Below, piece by piece: positions 26,401 through 36,600 of a stretch of 64,000 nt of DNA. The position numbers and the translations under genes are program-made. Within the stretch, counting starts at the first letter, position 1. Every line of letters begins with the position of its first letter. The stretch covers positions 1 to 64,000 of IMG/VR virus record IMGVR_UViG_3300008459_000031. The stretch is one strand, 5' to 3'. The DNA is from a virus. The notes under the pieces were generated by a model. That model searched no databases, was not told the DNA's origin, and saw only the letters and a list, made by a program, of their open reading frames with translations.

Positions 26401-29400
26401 CTTTGTATCTCTAGCAAGTTTCTCTTCTATTGAAGCATGATAAAGATCTTTTAAATCTTGACCTGAGATATTTATATCTAAAATTCCAGGAGAGATTTGG
26501 TACATGGTAGCATCTTCAACATTGGCCACCATATTTTTTTTAATCTGACGGTTGAGAGCATTTTTTGGATCTTCTTTTGCAGAAGGGATAAATTGTGGGA
26601 ATCTTAATCCTGATGAATTATGAGTATTAACTCCTGCTTCTCCTAGCATTCCCAATCTACCTGTATGTCTATAGATATTTCTCTTAGATAGCTTTTTACC
26701 AGATACAAAGTTTACTACATGCACTGGCTCTAAACCTGTATATTCTTCTACAGATTCCATTCTTCTTCGTATATCTTCTAAGAATGGAGAATTTTTAGTA
26801 TAAGATTTTAATAGTACGAAGTAAGAGTTCTTTTGAGAATCAACAGATAATGTTCTTCCAACATTGTTGTAAGACATTTTTTCGTAGTATCCTTTATGTC
26901 CTAATGTTGGAACAGGATCCCCAACTTTTTTACCATCAGGAACAAATCCTTTTTGATATACAAACTCTCCTGTTACCTTATATGCTTTATAAGCTTCTTC
27001 ATCTTCTCTCTCCCACTTCCCTAAACCTTGCATAATGCTTCTATGCATATCTAAGCTAATGAAAGCCTGAGCATCTGTAGATTCGTATTTACCTGGCCTA
27101 AATGCATCAGAAATTGTTTTAGCCTCTTCTTCAGAAACACCACTTTTAACTAGCCCAATATATATGTTATCAGCTTGAGCATTTGTTTCTACAGTTTGTT
27201 CTGGAGTAAGATTCATTCTGATATCTCTCATAGCAATCTCATTGAACTCTTTCATCATTCCATAAGATTCACTAATGTCTCCAACCATAACCATTTTGGT
27301 TCCAGGAGTAGTCAAGTGACCCATACGTTTGTAGAAGTCTTCTTGACTTTTATGTAGAGCTCTATTTCCACGGAATAGTTTTACTATTTCGTTTCTCATA
27401 ATAGCATTCTCTACTACAAATCCTTTTAGCAAGCCTTTTAGATCTACTCCGATAGCTCCACTCATTCCAATCTCTCCTAATTTTTTTGCTTTCTTTAACT
27501 CTGCCTCTAAAGCTAAAGCTTGAGAAGAGAAGTATTCAAGCATCTCATTAGTCATTCTATCTAAACGAGCATCAAATAATTTCTGAGATTCTGCATCCAT
27601 AGACTTATCTACATAATCCATGATCTTATCACTCATCTGAGTTACTCCATTAATCCTTACTCCAGGATCATCTTGCAGAGTTTCATCTGTTACTATATAT
27701 TTACCATCAGCATTCTTAGCTCTAAACTGGAAGAAAGATTCTTTGAATGCATTACCAAGGTATTGACCATTCTCTACTAATCTTGTTGGATCTCCAGAAG
27801 CTGTATGATAACCTTCTTCTAAATCTGCATAATCTATTTTACCATTCAAGGCACTTTTTACAACTGCTTTAGCTTGGTTTACTCTCACTAAGTCTTGTAC
27901 AATTTGAGCTTTAATCAAATCTTTATGAGACATAAATTGTTTAGAGAAAGCATTCTTGCTAATTCTAGGTACTTTTACAAATGTAAATTTGTCACGGTCT
28001 GATTGAATTGGTACAGCAATATATGTATATTCACTATCTGTTCTGTTATTTATAAAAGCATTTATAAGAGTAACCATTGTATCGACTTCTGAAAAGTCTT
28101 CATATGCAAGAGCCTCTTCATATTCTGACCCCATCTTACTTGCATCAAAGTCAAATACCCCAAACTCTTCTAAAAACTTGCCATCCATTAGATGCTTAAA
28201 TAATACACTTGTAAACTCAGGTCTCCCTTTTACATTTATGAATTCATCTTTAAGATATTCTTTTAGAAGTTCTGCAGAGTTTTGAGATTTCTCTTTCAAT
28301 ATACTTACAATCTGAGCCATATGTGTCTCAGTGTTTGTACCGTAAATTGCTTTTCCCTTTCCATTAACAAAGCTGATACCTGCAATAGGCATAGTTGATT
28401 TGAATATCTTTGCAAAATCTATAGCTGCAGATTTACGAGCAGTTATAAAATCTAAGTTTCTATCATTCTTTACAGATACAAATTCAGCAAGTTCTGAAGA
28501 TTTGTCTCTAGTAAACTCTCCTACTTGACGAATGAATGACAGAAGTTGAGTTTTAATAGTTCTCATAGAATCTACTCCTGTCTTACCGTCTATTCCATTA
28601 TCAGCAATAACTTGTAATATCTTTTGAGTATCTCCTACATTAGTATTATCTCCTATGTATAATCCTAATTGAAACATAGTTTCTGCTAAATGAACTACAA
28701 CAGGATTTACTTGTCCATTTATATTAGCCACATTTACATTACCAAATTTTGGTAATAACTTCTCAGCTTCTTTCCAAGCTTTTGCAGCATCTAGTACTCT
28801 CTTTTTATTTGTAGTAAGGGTCTCTATAACTGTCCCATCTTCTTTAGTGATGATGTCTTTTCTATATAAGGCCATTCCATCTACTTCAGAAATAAGTGTA
28901 TTTTTCCACTTCTCTGCAATAGCTGTTGGAATGTCTTTACGATTAGGATTGAAGACTTCAACATAGTTTACTTTATCATCTACCTTTTGTTTTAGCATTA
29001 CAAATTCAGTATTGCTAAGTGCAAATGCAGAGAATATCATAGCCTTTTCAGACTCTGTTAATTCGTTTAAGAAGTTAAGAACATTTCTTAATTGAGGCTT
29101 TAACTTAACTTCTTGTACAAGAGCATTCCTCATTGCAGTATAAGTCTGCTTACCACTAAATATGTTTAATAACTCTTTGAATACAACATCTCTATTTAAG
29201 TATGTTTTAACACCTAAGCTATTATATTCATTTGACATAATAGTAGATAGCAATTCTCTTACTCTTGCCGTAAGTCTTTTTGCAGGGCTAATCTCCATAC
29301 TACTTTGTCCATATATTTTTCCTACTGCTTCATCTATGATTGCAAATTCATCGTTCAATTGATCTAATTCATCTTCAGCTTCTGAAGGAGTTTCTAGATC

Positions 29401-30603
29401 AGTATCGTATTTAAACTTAGAATCAATGTATATACCAGCATCTGTAAGTCTGTTTACTAAAGCTGTTCTCCAACCTTCTTGAATAATATTTCCAGATTTA
29501 GATTGTACTACATCTTCCCAAGTGGTGTATATGTTTTTATAAACTGTTCTCTTACGTAGATTGTCCCCCATTGCAAAAACTAAATTGTTTTTAGCAAGTA
29601 CATCTCTAAGAGCTTGCAGATTTTCTTGAGATTTATTTTCTGTATAGGCTTCTTCAGCAGCTATAGTTTCAATCATTGCAGCATAGTCTGTTGACATGTT
29701 TAATTTAGAACCATCTGCTTTAGCATATATTTTTGTTAAGAATGAGTTTGCTATTGCTCCTTTATTAGTTCCAGATCCTAAAGCAATTGTAGATTCAAAA
29801 CTATTTTTATAGCTATTTCTCATCTTTAGAAAGTCTGTATACAGAACATCGATAGCATCTGTAATAGTCTTATCTCCTAATCCAGGACGACTTAAGTATG
29901 CTTTTTTAGTTCCTTTAAACTTTTCTGCATTTCTGAATACTCCTCTACCAAGAATAGAAGAGTTCATTTTATTACTTTCAATTAAAGAATAAACCTGCTT
30001 TAATCCAACACTGTCACTAAACATTGCTTTAATGAAGTTCCACAAATCTCTAAAGAACTTAGCAATCTTACCAGGAATAGACTTTTCAGTAGCTTGATCA
30101 GTAAGAACATACTCTCTGAATTCCTCAGACATTTTTTCTTCAAGAACTAACTTATAAGCATCTTCATCAGAAATTTCTGGGAATTGATTTTTAATAGCAG
30201 CTATTTCAGAGTCAGTAGGTTTTCCAAAACTTTTCTCAGCTTCTGCATATAACCCTTGTCTTTGCTCTTCACTAAGCATTGTTCTAAATACTAAGTGATA
30301 AGCTTCGTGATACTCTGTACCAACTTCAGCAGCAGACCAAAGGTATATCGATGCATTCTCTACATATCCGTGAACTTCTTCATTTCCAACAGATTGTGCA
30401 GTCTCAAAGATATTTACAGCATCTTCTCCAAATCTTTCTGCTAACCAAGACTTTGCTTTATTAGATCTATCAGAATTATTTACATAAAACATTGAAGGAA
30501 CATTCCCCATGTATTTATCCCAAAGGAAATATGCTAAGTTTTCACCTTGAACACTTACAAGGTCTTTCCATTCTTTAGATGATGTGTTTGGACAAAATGC
30601 CAT
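23500..30603 (-). CDS. giant virion RNA polymerase with N-terminal zincin-like domain (2367 aa)
   Basis: Single-subunit crAss-type RNA polymerase. DFDVD at residues 1608-1612 is the metal-binding DxDxD of the second double-psi beta-barrel. It sits in a context (KILPNNYAKAVVVPGQLTKLMGS before it, KLNLLFPEV after it) that I recognise as the crAss-like catalytic loop. The best-studied relative, phi14:2 gp66, is carried in the virion and transcribes early genes after injection. At the N-terminus HEAYH (99-103) is an HExxH zincin site followed by an acidic helix, so a protease-like domain and a polymerase share one chain. The size is in the range of the known family (about 2,200 aa). It lies between two other giant genes with gaps of 3-17 bases. 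Confidence 0.9.
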   Translation of the reverse strand: MAFCPNTSSKEWKDLVSVQGENLAYFLWDKYMGNVPSMFYVNNSDRSNKAKSWLAERFGEDAVNIFETAQSVGNEEVHGYVENASIYLWSAAEVGTEYHEAYHLVFRTMLSEEQRQGLYAEAEKSFGKPTDSEIAAIKNQFPEISDEDAYKLVLEEKMSEEFREYVLTDQATEKSIPGKIAKFFRDLWNFIKAMFSDSVGLKQVYSLIESNKMNSSILGRGVFRNAEKFKGTKKAYLSRPGLGDKTITDAIDVLYTDFLKMRNSYKNSFESTIALGSGTNKGAIANSFLTKIYAKADGSKLNMSTDYAAMIETIAAEEAYTENKSQENLQALRDVLAKNNLVFAMGDNLRKRTVYKNIYTTWEDVVQSKSGNIIQEGWRTALVNRLTDAGIYIDSKFKYDTDLETPSEAEDELDQLNDEFAIIDEAVGKIYGQSSMEISPAKRLTARVRELLSTIMSNEYNSLGVKTYLNRDVVFKELLNIFSGKQTYTAMRNALVQEVKLKPQLRNVLNFLNELTESEKAMIFSAFALSNTEFVMLKQKVDDKVNYVEVFNPNRKDIPTAIAEKWKNTLISEVDGMALYRKDIITKEDGTVIETLTTNKKRVLDAAKAWKEAEKLLPKFGNVNVANINGQVNPVVVHLAETMFQLGLYIGDNTNVGDTQKILQVIADNGIDGKTGVDSMRTIKTQLLSFIRQVGEFTRDKSSELAEFVSVKNDRNLDFITARKSAAIDFAKIFKSTMPIAGISFVNGKGKAIYGTNTETHMAQIVSILKEKSQNSAELLKEYLKDEFINVKGRPEFTSVLFKHLMDGKFLEEFGVFDFDASKMGSEYEEALAYEDFSEVDTMVTLINAFINNRTDSEYTYIAVPIQSDRDKFTFVKVPRISKNAFSKQFMSHKDLIKAQIVQDLVRVNQAKAVVKSALNGKIDYADLEEGYHTASGDPTRLVENGQYLGNAFKESFFQFRAKNADGKYIVTDETLQDDPGVRINGVTQMSDKIMDYVDKSMDAESQKLFDARLDRMTNEMLEYFSSQALALEAELKKAKKLGEIGMSGAIGVDLKGLLKGFVVENAIMRNEIVKLFRGNRALHKSQEDFYKRMGHLTTPGTKMVMVGDISESYGMMKEFNEIAMRDIRMNLTPEQTVETNAQADNIYIGLVKSGVSEEEAKTISDAFRPGKYESTDAQAFISLDMHRSIMQGLGKWEREDEEAYKAYKVTGEFVYQKGFVPDGKKVGDPVPTLGHKGYYEKMSYNNVGRTLSVDSQKNSYFVLLKSYTKNSPFLEDIRRRMESVEEYTGLEPVHVVNFVSGKKLSKRNIYRHTGRLGMLGEAGVNTHNSSGLRFPQFIPSAKEDPKNALNRQIKKNMVANVEDATMYQISPGILDINISGQDLKDLYHASIEEKLARDTKKVEDEFGLTELYKASESNDINKINAAKLDILKTVREKVLKQARTKELHSNYERALDIVFENDGTPRFVAPLDIPLYNKKYESIIMSVINNEVFKQKVKGFEAVQVTQLGGSEVDGSGALKFLQISEDGRRVIHAEVMIREDVARKFGIQPGQSLDSIPEELRRIVGYRIPNQDKASVVMLKIAKILPNNYAKAVVVPGQLTKLMGSDFDVDKLNLLFPEVRVNKETKQLEKVSVDYASIIKSKNLSKLSNEQINNVILDLMEAVYSNPAHFKEVFTPLDDTTLNTVVDEIKSKSPDLGKELDWSDYNTEAITARRSTLGNKLRGIYANALAARNVLQHGNVRIHNDYSIKINGEEYRDYIKTSYENPFDTTSRSYPTDKSISLFLSAAVDAAKFPVQYELNDTVLTSRIRILFSGFFPEYSSRLCSLFLNQPLVKEFTNYFETTEAGNLMNLTTAYKIFTSKLKDPNGYLNLNKPGTFNMNVEELENLSKENRNVDEQLKMLANFMKFYEAGKTLMKLGKRVTPDSMDGLGRIGSIQSYLDRANTFDQNEDSLKTPIFFEPGSMDNVTDQFIGEKSNYGLERGYDNLLRNGLDFAGVFFPTRLSESFKLFKKGLLGNVSTEELTPEMHQLIDYNLMFMMLMKPGSPFASLMDSMTNLYNKPDNNIYTKLQALKTKYRALNTNPFIANLEPDTDTEARYYGIKFDNTFKATATEKQSYTDGLYNLLYNPQFYVPGDKTMDSEGNYTDPSVAAGIREVKLFAIKLAMHSFFVNGFRQGASSYADIVPLEFFTTPMKVEQGPSEPGVEVQDRISILDFFRQEAFKARQSQYFDSQDIINYMAAFGKMRAGGSNLVKRVSNDTLSSGTETILDKSTDNFIVVRNRKTGTSAVFAKLDQVKSGDGSIMTQYGRLEGTYTTKGSVKLYGLNYMKIQNKEVLPQIKNNIARSTTYLLDRGKLPIEAGNMSCSI

Positions 30604-30606
30604 TGG

Positions 30607-33600
30607 TTATTTATTTGTAATACATTTATTTTTCTTTCTCTCCCCTTCTTCAGCAGATTCTTTTATTACGTCTGATAAGCTTTGCATAGCTCCACCCATT
30701 GGATTCAAGCCTCTTAGTTCTGCTTCCATCTCTGCTTTAAGAGCTTTTTGCATTTCTGCATTAGGCTTTAAGTGTGCAAAAGGGTTAGAAGGGTCCATCA
30801 AAGGTACAGATTTTTGTTCAGTTTTTGGAGCAGCACCAAATAAATCTGCAGGTAATTCATCAACAACTACATCTAAAGTAGATTGTGCAACTGGGGCAGG
30901 AGCTGCCGGTGTAACAACAGCTGGTGTTGTGGGTTGAGTTTGAGTTTTAGAAAGTGATCCAGGTCCGTAGAAAGATTTAGCATTGTATATCACATAAAAA
31001 GGATCTACTTTTTGTTTACCAATTATATGATTTAAAACTTTAACTCCTTTTACTTCAGGGTTTGATTTCTGAAAATCATTGAATAGGTTTATAATTGCAG
31101 GACTTTGATTTGCTTTTTCTGTATCATTGTACTCAGCATCAGGATTGTCAGATATGTAAGATCCTGTAGCTGGATTGCTAAATTTATAACCTTTTGCTTT
31201 TAGCTCTTCATAAATTTCTTTCTCAGATTTATTAGCATCTATAACTATAAACTCAGATTCATTTATCTCACCTGCAATTGGCTGACCATATCTTTGAACA
31301 AGGAATGGAGTAGTAGTAGAAGATGCATTTAAGCCATCTCCAAACTGGCTGATTTGATCTTTACCTCTTTGGAAATTACCAAAATCAAAGTTTTGTGGAG
31401 CAACACTTGTGTGATGATACACAGTAACTACATTTTCTGGTGTTGTAGTTGCAGGTATTGCATTATCAGCAAGCCTAACAATTCTTAATATTCCATATTT
31501 AGAATCATTAGGTTCTTCAAAAACACCATTTTCATCTATAGCATCGATAGTTTGAATACCTCCAGCTTGATTTTTGTAATCCAAACTTGTAGAAGCCCCA
31601 TCATATCTTATACCTTCAATTTTTGTAGTTGCCTCAGAAGTTCTTTTGCTGCTACTTGCTGTAATAATTATAGTATCACCTACTTTCCAAGTAGAAGGTG
31701 AGGCTTTTTGAGCAGGAGCTAGTGTTGCAGGAGCAGTAGGGGCTTCGATGCTATCTAATACTTTTACAGCATTTGATACTTCTAATTGAGCTTGAGTTGC
31801 AATTCCTCCTCCAACACCTGTTAATGGTGTGAATTCAATTCCAACATCATAGAATGGGGATTTGTTAACACTGCCTGGAGAGTCAGTAGTTAAGATTACA
31901 TTAGCCCCTAGTCCTTCAGTTCTAGGTTCTGTGAATTCTTTATCACTATTTAAGTAATCAAAGTATGAAGGATACTCAATACCAGTAAGAGCACTAATAT
32001 AAGGTTCTGTGTTATTAATTCTATTGATATCAACTTGATACTTCTTATCCATAATAATGTCTAAGAATTCTTGTTTTAAGTTTGGAGTTACTCTTGCATA
32101 CTCAGCTTTCTCTCCTTTTATTGTAACTAGAGATTTCCATCCTTTTTCGTTAGTACCTAGCTCAGAGAATGTGAACTTAAATGGTTGCCCTAGTAAAGCT
32201 TTCTTAAGTTCATCTTCATTTATTCTGACAAGTTTGTTTGCAGATTTAGAGTAGAAAGTAAATAATACTTTACCATCTGTAAGAGTAACTTGAGACATGT
32301 ATTTCTTAAAGTCTTCTGTAGATATGTCTTCCCCTTCATTTAAATCTATTGCATCGTTTTCATCTGCAACTTCTACAGGAAGTTTATTTAATCCTACAAT
32401 CTCCCCGAATAGTTGAGCCTCAGGGTTTTCCTTAATTAAATGATTAACTGCAATTGTTCTTCCTTCTTCAGTCATAGACTTTGTAGAAGCCATTACAAGA
32501 GCAGGATTACCATTAGGATCTTTTACTATAATTGCTACTTGTCCAAGTGCAACATTGCTTGTATCGAATGGTAGATCATTTCCATTCTGATCCATGAAGA
32601 CTCGAATACCATCTTGAATTCTTACTACAGCAATATTTGAAGAACCTTTTACAATGTTTGAAGATGGATAGAAGAATATCTGACCATTAGATGTTCTAGC
32701 ATTAGCTATATTCGTAGAGTTAAAAAGCTTTCTACTAATAGTAGAAGATGCAGTAATTCCTTGCTTATAAAGATTATATATGTCTTGTCTAGATAATCCA
32801 GTATTCTCATCTGCTTTATAAGCAGCTAACATTCCTACTCTAACTGATTGACCATTAGGAAGTTGGGCAACTACGTAGATAGGAACTTGTTCCCAATATC
32901 TATCTTCTGTTAAATCTTTTTTGTTATTTTTTGTTTCAGGATTTTCAGAATTCCACCAATCACTAGATTCATCTACTTCAAATGTAATGACTGTACCTGC
33001 AGGAGTTATGTCACTATCTGTTAGCATTTCTGGATAAATAGAGACAGTCTCTCCACCTACCTTTTGCTCTATCATATTAGATACAGGATCTCCAGATTCA
33101 GTTACAGTTTGCTCTGTAAAATTAGAGTTAGATTTAATTTCCCCTTTAGCAAGTGGAGCATCTACAGGACCTTCTGCAACTACAGCAGTTACTTGTGGTT
33201 CTTCAGGATCTTTTTGATCATCGTCGAATGGAGATGGAGTCTCATTAAATGTTCTTTCTATCTGCTCCCACTGCTCTCTTTTCTGACGGATTATTTCAAG
33301 TTCTTCTGCTGTGGTTGTGCCATCCACCCCTTCCTCCGTAGATCCTGCTCTAGAATCGATATTCGTTGCTTCAGGCTCTTGCCCTTCAGTTGCAATGTCA
33401 GTTCCTTCGGTAGCGTTACTTGCTTGACGAAGTTTTTCAGATTCACGTTCTTCATTTATTCTTTGTATTAGTTCTTTAGATTTACGAATACTCTCTTCCC
33501 TTCTCTTAATCTTATTCTGAGTATTTCTAATTTCTTTCTTAGCAGCCTCTACATCTTGTCCAGGATAAGTTCCATCTGCTATCTTTTTAAGTTCAGTTTC

Positions 33601-36600
33601 TACAAGTTTTAACTGAGCTATTTCATCCTCTAATCTGCTAATTTTAGATTCTTCCCCTTTAGTTATTTCATCAACCTCTTCTTCTAGTGGGGCTTGTTCG
33701 ATTTCTTCTGCAACAACTTCTTCATCAGTATTTTCTTGAATATTAGAAGCTTTCTTTCTTTTAGCAAGTTCTTTAATTTTCTTAGTTAATAAAGCTTTGT
33801 GAGACTTTTTAATAGCCTTTAAAGTTTTAACATTTCCATCAGCATTAAACTCTGCTTCTGTAAATCCGGCTTCCATAGCTACTTGTCTTTCAGCAGCTAG
33901 AATCTCATCTATCTCAATTAAGTCTTGTTTAATTACTTCAATCTGAGCTCTTATCTGACCATCTGTTAGACCAGCAGTTTTACCAATGTCAGTAGTAGCT
34001 ACTAATTTTTCAAGTTCCTCTTCCATTTCAACAATGGTATCTGGATCTTCTACAGAGTCTAATACTTCAAATTGTTTAGCCTTACCTTTTAACGTATCTT
34101 CTTGAGCTGCTACCTCTTTCTTATGTTTCTTAAGTACATCTTCTGTAATAACTTCTCCACGAACTCTTTGAATTTCTTTAAACTCTTCTGCAGACATGTT
34201 AGCTATAGCTTCTACATCTCTAATAGAAGATGCCTGTACAAGAATAGCATAAGTAATTGTATCAGCTATTGCTGAATCTTCTTCATTCTGATCATCTAGC
34301 ATCCAAGTAACTTCGTTACCTGTAGCAGCATCAGTTAATCTAACTCCTATTCTATTACCTTCTTCATCATAGATAATAGCATCAGTTGGAGTTTCATTTA
34401 GATTTAAATATGTTCTTCCATTTATAGTAAATATAAATCCACCAGAAGATACTGATATATTTCCTAAAGCTGCGGCTTCTGCATCTGATAGTTCTTGTGC
34501 ATATTCTGTATAACTTGCTGTTGGAGCAAATTCATCTCTTCTTTGCAGTTGTCCATTCTGATATTCTACAGTTCTTTCAGCAGTTCTTTTCTTATCTCTT
34601 GCATCTTTCTCCTTTGCTAATGCTGCTGCAGCAATTGGGGGAAGAGATTCTTCATCAATAGCTTCTAACATATCGTCAGTCATGCTACTAAATTTAGCTC
34701 TTTCTTCTTTTTCTAATTGCTCTAATTCTTCTACTTTTGCCTCAGCTGCTGCTATTATTTCTGCAGGAGCATCTTCAGGCATATTCTCTCTAACTTCATC
34801 AGCTGTTTCTGCATTCTGAACTACTTGAGCAGCTCTATCTGCAGAAGCCTTCTTCTCTTCCTGCTGTCTACGGGCATATTCAGCTTCTACATATAAATCC
34901 ATGTTTTCTGGATTACGACGTAAGTTATCAAAAGATGTTACAATACCTTCTCTTCTTTTTACTAAGTTCTGCAGGGCCCATGTGGCAGTTTGAAACTCTT
35001 CAGCATCTGCAGGGTTTAATGCATACTTAGCTTGAAATATCTCATTAAATTTTTCAAATAGTTTAGCTTCAGGAGATATTGTAGATTTAAATGCAAAGCT
35101 TAGTTTACCCTCTTCATCTATATTTACTTGACCTATTTTTACTCTGTAAGTAAAATCTTCTTTTGATATTGCCCCTAACTCTGGAGCAATTTTAACTAAG
35201 TGGTCATATACATCATCTATCTGTTCGTCTATAACATCTATGTCCATTAAGCCTGCATGCAGTACTTGAGAATATTGATTTCTAACTAACCTTTGAAGTT
35301 CTTTGTTATTTTTAGTTTCTTCGTTTTGAAAAGAATCTAAAAGTTTTGGGAGTAAAGTATTTTTAGGTTGGTATTTAGCTAAGATATCTTGTACTTGCTT
35401 AGATCTTTTTATAGATAATTCTACTTTATTTTTAACATCTTGTACAAGTTCAGATTGAGTTTTACCAGTCTGAGTTTTTAGACTAGAATTCATTCTATAT
35501 CCAAATGCTTTTTTAAACTCATCTTCTGACATAGATGCAGCATCATCTAACTGCTCCAACATGTAATCAGTAGCACCCATAGCATTCATTCTTGCTGCTT
35601 CTGATCTAATTAGTTGAACACGAGCTCTTTCTGCATCTTGTTTTGCAACAGCTTTTTGAACTGGTGTAGCTTCTTCTGATTCTAAAACTTTATTATTCTT
35701 TTCTATTATGTTTACCAATGCTGTATTATAAGCATTAGATTCCATATTTTCTATAACTTTTGTTAAGCCACCACTGTTTATATATTGTAAAACTTTAGCT
35801 GTATTAGCTGTACGAGCTTTTGCTAGTTTAGAATCTGCTCCAGCTATACGACTTACAGCTCCTGTTCCTCCCCCTACAATAGCTCCAATCAATATATTTT
35901 CTAAACCTTCTTTACTTCCTAATGTTTTACTTAAGGATTCAGACAATGATTTAGACATGTCTCCAATACCATCACTAAATTTATCTCCATAATAATCTCT
36001 TGAAAACTCAGATGCAGCAAATTGAGAACCTTCTTGGAATCCTTCTGTAGCCATATTTTTAACAGGGCCTCCAAATATTCTAGATGATTTTGTCCAAGCT
36101 TTTGCAAACTTACCATCCATTCCAGCTTCAACTAATTTTCCAGAAGCATCTTTGGTAGCTTTATACATCTGACCTTCTCCAATAGCTGCTCCCTTAAACA
36201 TTTTACCAAACATAATAATGTTAGATGTAGCTAGGATTGGAAGGTTAATAGCAAAAGCAGCATTACCAGCAGCATCAGCAGATTCCTCTATCCCGTTCAT
36301 TACATCAGTTGGGACTTCTTGGCCAGGATTTTCTTCTTGCCATTTAGCTACCTGTTCTTCTATAAATCTAGTTCTAGTCTCACGAGCTTCAACAGATGCT
36401 TCTGCTAATGACATTTGAGTAGCTACTCCTAATCTTTGAGTAGCAGTAGATATCCTAGCCATTCTAGCAGCTTTTTCTAGATCTTCTCCAGTCTGTATAG
36501 CTTTACCAGCTCTGTATAATGCTAGCTGTCTACTACCTAATGTCGAAGCATCTTCTACAACATTAGCAGCTCTTGCACCTTTTTCAGCTAATCCTGCAAT

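Noticed and set aside
33064-33471. 135-codon open frame on the plus strand inside the 2222-aa gene
   Set aside because: Composition (Phe/Ser/Cys/Arg-rich) is the antisense image of Glu/Lys-rich coiled-coil codons; no start context, no neighbours, and the minus frame is far longer.
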